The translations under genes and the position numbers were made by a program. A stretch of 64,000 bases of DNA from Streptomyces drozdowiczii (GTDB lineage: Bacteria > Actinomycetota > Actinomycetes > Streptomycetales > Streptomycetaceae): assembly GCF_026167665.1 (NCBI RefSeq), contig NZ_CP098740.1:3968001-4032000 (forward strand), in the 5' to 3' direction. Positions 6,647 through 13,889 of this stretch are shown one piece after another. The stretch's first letter is position 1; every line of letters begins with the position of its first letter. Under the pieces are notes generated by a model. The model did no database searches, had not been told where the DNA came from, and saw nothing but the letters and a program-made list of their open reading frames with translations.

Positions 6647-7993
6647 GTGTCCGCGAACCCCGCGTCCACCGCCGAGAAGCCCGCGGGCTCCGGCTTCCGC
6701 ATACCGAAGGTCCCGTTCTGGGCCCAGATCGTCGCCGGTCTGATCCTCGGCGTCCTGCTCGGCTGGCTCGCCCGCAGCCAGGACATCGACTGGCTGTACA
6801 CCACGCTCGACAAGGTCGGCCACATCTTCGTCCAGCTGCTGAAGCTGGCCGTCGCGCCCCTCGTCTTCTTCGCGATCCTGGTGTCGATCACCAACCTGCG
6901 CAAGGTCAACAACGCCGCCCGGCTGGCGACCCGCACGCTGCTCTGGTTCATGATCACCTCGCTGATCGCCGTGGCCATCGGCCTCGCGATCGGCCTGATC
7001 ACCAACCCGGGCTCCGGCACCGGCCTCACCCCGAAGGACGGCAAGCTCCCCGAGCACGCCGGCTCCTGGCTCGACTTCCTGACCGGCATCATCCCGGACA
7101 ACGTCGTCACGCCGTTCGCCGAGCTGAACGTCCTCCAGATCGTCTTCATGGCCGCCGTCGCCGGTATCGCCGCCCTCAAGCTCGGTGAGAAGGCGCAGCC
7201 GATCCTCTCCCTCAGCGAAGCCGCCCTGGAGCTCCTCCAGAAGGCCCTGTGGTGGGTCATCCGCCTCGCCCCGCTCGGCACCGTCGGCCTCATCGGCTAC
7301 GCCATCGCCGACTACGGCTGGGACCTGATCGGCAAGTACGCGACGTTCACCGCCGACGTCTACATCGGCTGCGCGCTGGTGCTGTTCGTCGTCTACCCCG
7401 TGCTGCTCGCCACCGTCGCCAAGCTGAGCCCGCTCCAGTTCTTCAAGGGCGCCTGGCCCGCGATCCAGCTGGCGTTCGTCTCGCGCTCCTCGGTCGGCAC
7501 CATGCCGGTCACCCAGAAGGTCACCGAGCGCCTGGGCGTCCCGAAGGAGTACGCCTCCTTCTCCGTCCCGTTCGGCGCCACCACCAAGATGGACGGCTGC
7601 GCCGCGATCTACCCGGCGCTCGCCGCGATCTTCATCGCGCAGATCTTCGACGTGCAGCTGGGTGTCGGTGACTACATCCTGATCGCGTTCGTCTCGGTCA
7701 TCGGTTCGGCGGCCACCGCCGGTCTGACCGGCGCCACGGTCATGCTGACGCTGACCCTGTCGACCCTGGGCCTCCCGCTGGAGGGCGTCGGCCTGCTGAT
7801 GGCCATCGACCCGATCCTGGACATGATGCGCACCGCCACCAACGTGGCCGGCCAGGCGCTCGTCCCGGTGATCGTCTCCGCCCGCGAGAAGATCCTCGAC
7901 CACGACGCGTACAACTCGGCCTCCGCCTCCCCGGTGGACGAGGACGAGGAGATCCGCGACACGGAGCCGGAGCGCGTTCCGGTCGCCGCCTGA
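6647..7993 (+). CDS. Dicarboxylate/amino-acid:cation symporter (DAACS family)
   Basis: A 448-aa polytopic transporter of the GltP/DctA/TcyP family. I chose GTG 6647 because GGAG lies 7 nt upstream; earlier in-frame starts would enter the leader region. Family marks are the Ser-rich hairpin SRSSVGTMPVTQKV, the unwound TM7 motif GATTKMDGCA, and the TM8 motif DPILDMMRTATNVAGQA. In TM8 the Asp of the usual NVxGD is Gln, which in GltPh-type proteins is a cation-site residue, so ion coupling may differ. The Cys-rich leader peptide upstream suggests cystine or a sulfur compound as substrate rather than glutamate or C4-dicarboxylate. This substrate is inference. Confidence 0.9.
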   Translation: MSANPASTAEKPAGSGFRIPKVPFWAQIVAGLILGVLLGWLARSQDIDWLYTTLDKVGHIFVQLLKLAVAPLVFFAILVSITNLRKVNNAARLATRTLLWFMITSLIAVAIGLAIGLITNPGSGTGLTPKDGKLPEHAGSWLDFLTGIIPDNVVTPFAELNVLQIVFMAAVAGIAALKLGEKAQPILSLSEAALELLQKALWWVIRLAPLGTVGLIGYAIADYGWDLIGKYATFTADVYIGCALVLFVVYPVLLATVAKLSPLQFFKGAWPAIQLAFVSRSSVGTMPVTQKVTERLGVPKEYASFSVPFGATTKMDGCAAIYPALAAIFIAQIFDVQLGVGDYILIAFVSVIGSAATAGLTGATVMLTLTLSTLGLPLEGVGLLMAIDPILDMMRTATNVAGQALVPVIVSAREKILDHDAYNSASASPVDEDEEIRDTEPERVPVAA

Positions 7994-8010
7994 TCACCTG
8001 GTTCCACCCC

Positions 8011-8045
8011 GAGGGCCCCTTCTCCCGTGCGGAGGAGGGGCCCTC
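8011..8045. terminator. Terminator between the symporter and methyltransferase genes
   Basis: GAGGGCCCCTTCTCC (8011-8025) pairs with GGAGGAGGGGCCCTC (8031-8045) with one mismatch and a 5-nt loop. It lies between convergent genes and probably serves both. Confidence 0.75.
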
Positions 8046-8053
8046 CGGCGTGC

Positions 8054-8782
8054 TCAGGGCGCCGTGCCCGCCGCGAGGAAGAACGGGACCGCCGCGTAGA
8101 GCCTCCCGGTACGGGCGCGGGCGCGCTGCTCGTCGGCCCACGCCTCGATCCGGGCGGTGTCCGGCGCGTCCGGAGTGCGGGGCGCCGCCGCGAGCCCGGT
8201 GAGCAGCGGGAGGAACACGGGGTCGGTGAGTTCGGCCGTACGCACCTGAGAGGTGATCTCCTCGAACCCCGCGTCCGCGAGGAGCCTCCGGTGGGCGCGG
8301 GCGGCCCGGGGCGAGGCGACCGCGTCGGCGCGGGCGCGCACCAGCCACCGGGTCAGCCCGGGGTCGTCGGAGTCGATGACGAAGGTGTCCCAGTCCTGGC
8401 CGACGAGCACCGCCCGCCCGCCCGGTGCCAGCACACGGCGGGCCTCGCGGAGCGCCGCCTCCGGTTCGTCCAGGGCGTGCAGGACCTTGTCGGCGCGGTA
8501 GCCGTGCAGGGAGGCGTCGGGGAAGGGCAGCGCGCGGGCGTCCGCGCGGCGCAGGTCCGCGCCCGGCACCCGGCGGCGGGCCTCCGCGAGGGCCGCCCCG
8601 TCGAGGTCGACTCCGGTGACCCGGGCGCCGAGCGCGGCCAGTTCGGCCACCGCCGTACCGGTCCCGCAGCCGGCGTCGAGGACGGTGCGGCCGGGGCCGG
8701 TCCGCAGCAGCTCGTAGCCGGTGCGGCGCAGCTCCGTCGCGCCGGGGAGGCGTTCCGCGAGGGGTGAGCGCGAGTTGTCCAT
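8054..8782 (-). CDS. SAM-dependent class I methyltransferase
   Basis: A 242-aa methyltransferase of the UbiE/COQ5-like fold. Motif I is VLDAGCGTGTAVAEL near residue 40, followed by VTGVDLDGAAL (acidic end of strand 2), RADARALPFPD and the post-motif LRRVLAPGG-like segment REARRVLAPGGRAVLVGQ. I chose ATG 8782, which gives a normal length; the frame stays open far upstream only as antisense to the MerR gene. It is divergent from the MerR gene, whose likely operator (8797-8818) lies 15 bp from this start, so MerR probably controls it. Substrate unknown. Confidence 0.88.
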   Translation of the reverse strand: MDNSRSPLAERLPGATELRRTGYELLRTGPGRTVLDAGCGTGTAVAELAALGARVTGVDLDGAALAEARRRVPGADLRRADARALPFPDASLHGYRADKVLHALDEPEAALREARRVLAPGGRAVLVGQDWDTFVIDSDDPGLTRWLVRARADAVASPRAARAHRRLLADAGFEEITSQVRTAELTDPVFLPLLTGLAAAPRTPDAPDTARIEAWADEQRARARTGRLYAAVPFFLAAGTAP

Positions 8783-8796
8783 GCGGGCCAGGCTGC

Positions 8797-8818
8797 GACT
8801 TAATGTCGGCATGAAGTC
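8797..8818. promoter_or_regulatory. MerR-type operator over the MerR start codon
   Basis: A 22-bp palindrome in which 9 of 11 pairs match. Its arms are GACTTAATGTC (8797-8807) and GGCATGAAGTC (8808-8818). It spans the MerR ATG at 8811 and faces the methyltransferase start at 8782. The size and symmetry suit a MerR-family dimer site, allowing autoregulation and control of the divergent gene. Confidence 0.6.
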
Positions 8819-9209
8819 AAGCGAGGGTGCGCCCTTGGGCATCGGGGCCGCCGCCGCGCGGTTCGGGCTCCCCGCGCATGTCCTGCGCCACTGGGAGTCC
8901 GTCGGGCTGCTGGACCCGGCCCGGGACGCGGCCGGGCGGCGCCGGTACGGGGTGCGCGATCTGGAACGGGTGGCGACGGTCGTCCGGGCCAAGCGGGCGG
9001 GGCTGGCGCTCGACACGATCCGGCTGCTGGTCTCCGCGTCCGAGCCGGACCGGCGGCGGGCGGTGCTGGGCGCGGAGGCGGAGCGGCTGCGCGCCGTGAT
9101 CGACGCCGCGCGGGCCTCGCTGGAGCTGGTCGAGTGCGCCCTGAGCTGCGGCCACGAGGACATCACCCGCTGCCCGCACTACCGGGCGGTGATCGCGGCG
9201 GGCGGCTGA
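8811..9209 (+). CDS. MerR-family transcriptional regulator with C-terminal Cys cluster
   Basis: A 132-aa regulator. The N-terminal winged helix reads GIGAAAARFGLPAHVLRHWE, SVGLL and GRRRYGVRDLERVATVV, followed by a dimerising coil. The C-terminus has a cluster of possible metal or thiol ligands, VECALSCGHEDITRCPHY, with three Cys and two His within 16 residues. ATG 8811 is taken because the family start lies just before the helix-turn-helix and the operator overlaps it. It likely autoregulates and controls the divergent methyltransferase. The ligand is unknown; zinc or copper binding is possible from the cluster. Confidence 0.88.
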   Translation: MKSSEGAPLGIGAAAARFGLPAHVLRHWESVGLLDPARDAAGRRRYGVRDLERVATVVRAKRAGLALDTIRLLVSASEPDRRRAVLGAEAERLRAVIDAARASLELVECALSCGHEDITRCPHYRAVIAAGG

Positions 9210-9241
9210 GCGCGCGTCGGCCGGAGACGGCCCGCGTACCC

Positions 9242-9255
9242 TTACCAGGGAGTAG
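9242..9255. promoter_or_regulatory. Degenerate TetR operator before the TetR gene
   Basis: TTACCAGGGAGTAG matches the 14-bp palindrome TTACTCCGGAGTAA, found between the fabG and thiolase genes, at 10 of 14 positions including both outer half-sites. It is 25 bp upstream of the TetR start, as expected for autoregulation. Confidence 0.45.
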
Positions 9256-9280
9256 TGCGCGGGGGCGGGAGGGAGTCGAC

Positions 9281-9925
9281 GTGGGTGCTGTGCGGAACAA
9301 GCGGATGCCGCGCGCGGTGCGCGAGCGGCAGATGATGGACGCCGCGGTGCAGACGTTCGGGCAGCGGGGATACCGGGCCGCCTCGATGGACGAGATCGCC
9401 GAGCTGGCCGGGGTGTCGAAGCCCCTGGTCTATCTGTACCTGAATTCGAAGGACGAGCTGTTCACCGCGTGCATCCGGCGCGAGGCGCAGGCGCTGCTGG
9501 CCGCCGTGCAGGGGGGCGTGGAGCCCGGGCTTCCGGCGGACCGGCAACTCTGGGAGGGGCTGCGGGCGTTCTTCACGCACACCGCGGAGAACCCGGACGG
9601 CTGGGCGGTGCTGTACCGGCAGGCGCGGACCCGCGGGGAGCCGTTCGCCACCGAGGTCAACGTGATGCGCGAGGAGATCGTCGCGTTCGTGACCGGTCTG
9701 ATCGGCGCCGCCGCCCGCGAGGCGCACCACGACCCGGCGCTCCCGGACCGGGACGTGGCGGGCCTCGCGCAGGCCCTGGTGGGCGCGGCGGAGGCGCTGG
9801 CCGGCTGGGCCAACGAGACCCCGGGCGTCTCGGCCCGGGAGGCGGCGGCCACGCTGATGAACTTCTCCTGGGCGGGCCTGGAGAACCTGATGAACGGCCG
9901 CCCGTGGCAGGTCCCTAGCCCGTAG
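9281..9925 (+). CDS. TetR-family transcriptional regulator
   Basis: A 214-aa TetR repressor. The helix-turn-helix near residues 20-60 reads MMDAAVQTFGQRGYRAASMD, EIAELAGVSKPLVYLYLNSK and DELF. The C-terminal helical domain would bind a small effector, probably an acyl-CoA given the neighbours. GTG 9281 follows GGAGGGA. Its 3' end overlaps the convergent MaoC gene by 11 bp. I propose that it represses the maoC-fabG operon and the thiolase gene through the palindromes at 12080-12109 and its own gene through 9242-9255. Confidence 0.9.
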   Translation: MGAVRNKRMPRAVRERQMMDAAVQTFGQRGYRAASMDEIAELAGVSKPLVYLYLNSKDELFTACIRREAQALLAAVQGGVEPGLPADRQLWEGLRAFFTHTAENPDGWAVLYRQARTRGEPFATEVNVMREEIVAFVTGLIGAAAREAHHDPALPDRDVAGLAQALVGAAEALAGWANETPGVSAREAAATLMNFSWAGLENLMNGRPWQVPSP

Positions 9926-10727
9926 TGCCGGTGAGGTGCAGCCGCTCGCCGTGCTCGCCGCCGCGCAGTTCGAAGGCGGCTCCGTCGGTGGCGTACGTGA
10001 CCGTGCCGGGCAGCAGGACCGGGGCGCGGAAGTCGGCCCGTACGGTGCGCAGGGTGGCCGGGTCGGGGATCTCGGCCAGGCAGCGGGCGACGGTCCACAT
10101 GCCGTGCGCGATGGCCCGGGGGAAGCCGAAGAGGCGGGCGGTCAGCGGGTGGAGGTGGATCGGGTTGCGGTCGCCGGAGGCCGCCGCGTACCGCCGTCCG
10201 AGGTTGCCGGGCAGCCGCCACTCGGTGACGGCGGGGAGCGGCGTAGCGGGTTCTCCCTTGGGGGCCGCTTCCGTACGCGTCGCGTGCCGGGACAGATAGC
10301 CGCTGCGGGACTCCCACACCAGCTCGCCCGCGAGCCGCGCCTCGGTCACCACGGTGACCTCGGTGCCGCGCCGGTGCGGGGTCAACTCCTCCGCGTACAC
10401 CGTGAGTTCGAGCGAATCCTCCGGCCGGAGGGTGCGGTGGGCGGTGATCTCGATCCAGGTGTGGACGAGGCCGGTGACCGGGAGCGGGAAGTCGCGGCGG
10501 GTCATCAGCCGCATGGCCAGCGGGAACGCCAGGACGTGCGGGTACGTCACCGGCAGCGGCCCGGTCGCCGGGAAGCCGCAGATCGCGCGGTACGCGGCCA
10601 GGGATCCCGGTGCGGCGGGCGCGGCGGGCAGGCGGAGGCGGCCCGCGGGGAGGGTGGCGCCGGGGCGTCCGGCGCGCTTGAAGGGCGAGGTGACGGCGCC
10701 CCGGGCCAGCGAGAGGGCCAGGCTCAT
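9915..10727 (-). CDS. MaoC-like hydratase/dehydratase
   Basis: A 270-aa double hot-dog-type protein. The hydratase-2 motif YAAASGDRNPIHLHPLTA near residue 180 holds the Asp-His active pair (D-x-N-x-x-H), and GFPRAIAHGMWT follows as in R-specific enoyl-CoA hydratases. The N-terminal hot-dog half lacks the motif. It likely hydrates enoyl-CoA or dehydrates the 3-hydroxyacyl product of the FabG encoded 4 bp upstream in the same operon. The start ATG at 10727 sits just after the FabG stop. Confidence 0.9.
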   Translation of the reverse strand: MSLALSLARGAVTSPFKRAGRPGATLPAGRLRLPAAPAAPGSLAAYRAICGFPATGPLPVTYPHVLAFPLAMRLMTRRDFPLPVTGLVHTWIEITAHRTLRPEDSLELTVYAEELTPHRRGTEVTVVTEARLAGELVWESRSGYLSRHATRTEAAPKGEPATPLPAVTEWRLPGNLGRRYAAASGDRNPIHLHPLTARLFGFPRAIAHGMWTVARCLAEIPDPATLRTVRADFRAPVLLPGTVTYATDGAAFELRGGEHGERLHLTGTTG

Positions 10728-10731
10728 CGGG

Positions 10732-12051
10732 TCACGCTCCCAGCAGGCTCTGGCCGCAGACCCGGACGACCTGGCCGTTGACGGCGGCGGACGCGGGCTG
10801 GGCGAACCAGGCGGTGGTCTCGGCGACGTCGACCGGGAGGCCGCCCTGCGAAAGGGAGTTCATCCGGCGGCCCGCCTCGCGGATGAAGAGCGGGACGGCG
10901 GCGGTCATCTTCGTCTCGATGAAGCCGGGGGCGACCGCGTTGACCGTGACGCCGTGGTCGGCGGCGGCGCGCGGGGCGAGCGAGCGGACCAGGCCGATGA
11001 TTCCGGCCTTGCTGGCCGCGTAGTTGGTCTGGCCGTTGTTGCCGGCGATGCCCGCGATGGAGGCGGTGGCGACGATCCGGCCGCCCCGGTTGACCGTGCC
11101 CGCCTTCAGCAGCGCGTCGGTGGTGCGCAGGACGCTGTCCAGGTTGACGTCGATGACCTGGGCCCAGCGGTCCGCGGCCATGTTGGCGAGCCGCCGGTCG
11201 CGGGTGATGCCGGCGTTGTGGACGAGGACGTCGAGCCCGTCCGGGATGGCGGCGGCGATGCGTTCGGCGGCGTCCTCGGCGGTGATGTCGAGGGGGAGCG
11301 CGGTGGCGCCGAGCCGATCGGCGGTGCGGACCAGGTCCTCCTGGGCCTGGGGCACGTCCAGGCAGACGACCCGGGCCCCGTCGCGGGCCAGGACCGAGGC
11401 GACGGAGGCCCCGATGCCCCGGGCGGCGCCGGTGACCAGGGCGGTCCGGCCGGCCAGCGGGGCGGCCCAGTCGGCGACCTCGTCGGGGGCGGCGTCGTTG
11501 ACCTCGATGACCTGGCCGCTGACGTACGCGGACCGGGGCGAGAGCAGGAAGCGCAGGGTGGACTCGGCGGAGGCGACGGCTCCGGGGGCGATCCGGACCA
11601 GCTGCACGGTGGCGCCCTTGCCGATCTCCTTGCCGAGCGAGCGCGTGAAGCCCTCCAGGGCCTGCTGGGCGGCGGCCTGGTGGTGGTCCTCCGGTGAGGG
11701 CCGCACCCCGAGGACGACGACCCGGCCGCCGGGGGCCAGTGAGCGGACGACCGGGTGGAGGGCCGCGTGCACGGCGGTCAGCCCAGCGGCGGTGTCCACG
11801 GCGGTGGCGTCCAGCACGAGCGCGGCGGGCCGGTCCGCGCGGGCGACGACCTCCAGGCCGGTGGCGGTGAGGACCGCGGCCAGCTCCTCGGTGATCGCGG
11901 ACTCCCCGGCGGTGAGGTGGAGGGCGGGGCCGGTGAGCGTCGGCGTCTCCGGGCTCCAGCGGCGCAGCCGGGCGGGCTGCGGGAGACCGAGCTTCCGGGT
12001 GAGGAACTTGCCGGGTGCCGTGCCGGTCAGGTGCAGATAGCGGTCGGCCAT
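10732..12051 (-). CDS. fabG: 3-oxoacyl-ACP/CoA reductase, large FabG (FabG4 type)
   Basis: A 439-aa SDR enzyme. The C-terminal ~240 residues form the active Rossmann domain with VTGAARGIGAS (cofactor loop), VLVHNAGITRD (NAG), and Ser-Tyr-Lys in TASIAGIAGNNGQTNYAASK. The N-terminal ~190 residues form a degenerate flavodoxin-like domain typical of FabG4/HMW FabG, which acts on longer acyl-CoAs. It would reduce 3-oxoacyl-CoA with NAD(P)H. It is transcribed with maoC and divergently from the thiolase gene, with tandem palindromic operators between. Confidence 0.92.
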   Translation of the reverse strand: MADRYLHLTGTAPGKFLTRKLGLPQPARLRRWSPETPTLTGPALHLTAGESAITEELAAVLTATGLEVVARADRPAALVLDATAVDTAAGLTAVHAALHPVVRSLAPGGRVVVLGVRPSPEDHHQAAAQQALEGFTRSLGKEIGKGATVQLVRIAPGAVASAESTLRFLLSPRSAYVSGQVIEVNDAAPDEVADWAAPLAGRTALVTGAARGIGASVASVLARDGARVVCLDVPQAQEDLVRTADRLGATALPLDITAEDAAERIAAAIPDGLDVLVHNAGITRDRRLANMAADRWAQVIDVNLDSVLRTTDALLKAGTVNRGGRIVATASIAGIAGNNGQTNYAASKAGIIGLVRSLAPRAAADHGVTVNAVAPGFIETKMTAAVPLFIREAGRRMNSLSQGGLPVDVAETTAWFAQPASAAVNGQVVRVCGQSLLGA

Positions 12052-12079
12052 TGTCCAGACTCCCTGCTCGGTCGTAGAT

Positions 12080-12109
12080 TTACTCCGGAGTAAGGTTACT
12101 CAAGAGTCA
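12080..12109. promoter_or_regulatory. Tandem TetR-type operators between fabG and thiolase genes
   Basis: TTACTCCGGAGTAA (12080-12093) is a perfect 14-bp palindrome. TTACTCAAGAGTCA (12096-12109) is a second, imperfect copy 16 bp away. Both lie in the 76-bp gap between divergent fabG and the thiolase gene. The nearby TetR gene carries a degenerate copy in its own leader, so it is the likely binder. Confidence 0.65.
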
Positions 12110-12127
12110 GGAGCTGGTCGAGATGAG

Positions 12128-13405
12128 TTGGTCGAGTTGATTCCCCTCGCACTCCCGCAGCCCCGCCGGGTCGCGGTCATCGGCGGCAGCCGCATCCCGT
12201 TTGCCCGGTCCGACGGGCCCTACGCGCAGGTCTCCAACCAGCAGATGCTGACCGCCGCGCTCGACGGCCTGGTCGAGCGGTTCGGGCTCCAGGGCGAGCG
12301 CGTCGGCGAGTTCGCTGCGGGCGCGGTCCTCAAGCACAGCCGCGACTTCAACCTGGCCCGGGAGACGGTGCTCGGCTCGCGGCTCGACCCGCGCACCCCC
12401 GCGTACGACGTCCAGCAGGCGTGCGGCACGGGCCTCCAGGCGGTGATCGCCGCCGCGAACAAGATCATGCTCGGGGCGATCGACTCCGCGATCGCGGGCG
12501 GCACGGACACCACCAGCGACGCCCCGCTCGGCGTCAACGACGAACTGCGCCGGCTGCTGCTCTCCGTCCGGCGCGCGAAGTCGGCGGGGGCCCGCGCGAA
12601 GGCCCTCACGGGCGTACGGCCCCGGCACCTCGTCCCGGACATCCCGCGCAACGCCGAACCCCGCACCGGCCTCTCGATGGGCGACCACGCGGCGCTCACC
12701 GCCCGGCAGTGGGACATCGGCCGCGCCGAGCAGGACCTGCTGGCCGCCACCAGCCACCAGCGGCTCGCCGCCGCGTACGAACGGGGCTTCCTGGACGACC
12801 TCGTCGTCCCGTACCAGGGCCTCGAGCGCGACCAGAACCTGCGCCCCGGCTCCACGGTCGAGAAACTCGCCACGCTGAAGCCCGTGTTCGGCACGGACCA
12901 CCCCGACGCGACGATGACCGCCGGCAACTCGACGCCGCTCACCGACGGCGCCGCGACCGTGCTCCTGGCGAGCGAGGAGTGGGCCGAGGCGCACGGCCTG
13001 GAACCGCAGGCGTACCTCTCGCTGTACGAGACCGCCGCGGTGGACTACGTGAACGGCGAGGAAGGGCTGCTGATGGCGCCCGCGTACGCCGTGCCGCGGC
13101 TGCTGGAGCGGGCCGGGCTCGGCATCGAGGACTTCGACCTCTTCGAGATCCACGAGGCGTTCGCCTCCCAGGTGCTGGCCACGCTGGCGGCCTGGGAGAA
13201 GCGGGGGCTCGCACCCGTCGACCGGTCCCGGCTGAACGTGGCCGGCTCCTCGCTCGCCACCGGCCACCCCTTCGCCGCGACGGGCGCCCGCATCGTCGCC
13301 ACCCTCGCGGGGCTCCTCGCGGAACGGAACGCCCCGGGCCGCGGCCTGATCTCGATCTGCGCGGCGGGCGGCCAGGGCGTCACGGCGATCCTCGAACGCG
13401 CGTGA
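12128..13405 (+). CDS. Acetyl-CoA acyltransferase (thiolase, FadI/FadA type)
   Basis: About 425 aa. The catalytic Cys is in DVQQACGTGLQAV near residue 98; EIHEAFASQ, GHPFAATGAR and the C-terminal Cys loop ISICAAGGQG complete the thiolase active site. It would cleave 3-ketoacyl-CoA or condense acetyl-CoA. The start is uncertain: TTG 12128 and TTG 12137 are possible. AGGAG at 12109-12113 is better spaced to an ATG at 12123, but that frame stops after five codons. It is divergent from fabG and forms a beta-oxidation-like set with maoC, fabG and the acyl-CoA ligase downstream. Confidence 0.9.
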   Translation: MVELIPLALPQPRRVAVIGGSRIPFARSDGPYAQVSNQQMLTAALDGLVERFGLQGERVGEFAAGAVLKHSRDFNLARETVLGSRLDPRTPAYDVQQACGTGLQAVIAAANKIMLGAIDSAIAGGTDTTSDAPLGVNDELRRLLLSVRRAKSAGARAKALTGVRPRHLVPDIPRNAEPRTGLSMGDHAALTARQWDIGRAEQDLLAATSHQRLAAAYERGFLDDLVVPYQGLERDQNLRPGSTVEKLATLKPVFGTDHPDATMTAGNSTPLTDGAATVLLASEEWAEAHGLEPQAYLSLYETAAVDYVNGEEGLLMAPAYAVPRLLERAGLGIEDFDLFEIHEAFASQVLATLAAWEKRGLAPVDRSRLNVAGSSLATGHPFAATGARIVATLAGLLAERNAPGRGLISICAAGGQGVTAILERA

Positions 13406-13429
13406 GGGGCGCGGCGGGCCGCGCGGGAG

Positions 13430-13849
13430 GGGCCTGTCCTCCGTGCGGTGTCCGCCGCGTCCGGGCGGGAGGGGCCTGTCCTCCGGGCGGTGTCCGCCGC
13501 GTCCGGGCGGGAGAGGCCCGTTCTCCGGGCGGTGCCCGTGGCGCCCCGCGCGGGGAGGCCCGTTCTCCGGCCGGTGTCCGTAGCGCCCCACTCGGGGAGG
13601 CCCGTCCTTGGGGCGGTGCCCGTGGCGCTCCGCGCGGGGAGGCCCGTTCTCCGGCCGGTGTCCGTGGCGCCCCACTCGGGGAGGCCCGTCCTTGGGGCGG
13701 TGCCCGTGGCGCTCCGCGCGGGGAGGCCCGTTCTCCGGGCGGTGTCCGTGGCGCCACGCGCGGGCGAGGCCCGTTCTCCGGCCGGTGTCCACCGCGCCCC
13801 ACGCGGGGTGGCCCGTCCTTCCGGCGGCGTCCGCCGCCCCCGTACGTAC
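13430..13849. repeat. 42-bp minisatellite, ten units
   Basis: Tandem units of 42 bp (one of 43) start at 13430, 13472, 13514, 13556, 13598, 13640, 13682, 13724, 13767 and 13809. Each contains a GGCCCGTTCTCCGG-like segment and a CGGGGAGGCC junction. Units starting at 13556 and 13640, and those at 13598 and 13682, are nearly identical, giving an 84-bp higher-order period. Because 42 is a multiple of three, several frames stay open through the array, but I see no start, ribosome-binding site or codon bias supporting a protein. It fills the gap between the thiolase and acyl-CoA ligase genes. Confidence 0.9.
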
Positions 13850-13889
13850 AGCAGTGAACCCGCCCGTCCCCCTTGCCGAGGAGCCGCTC

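Noticed and set aside
13430..13849. A CRISPR array
   Set aside because: Units are contiguous 42-bp tandem repeats without unique spacers, and no cas genes are near.
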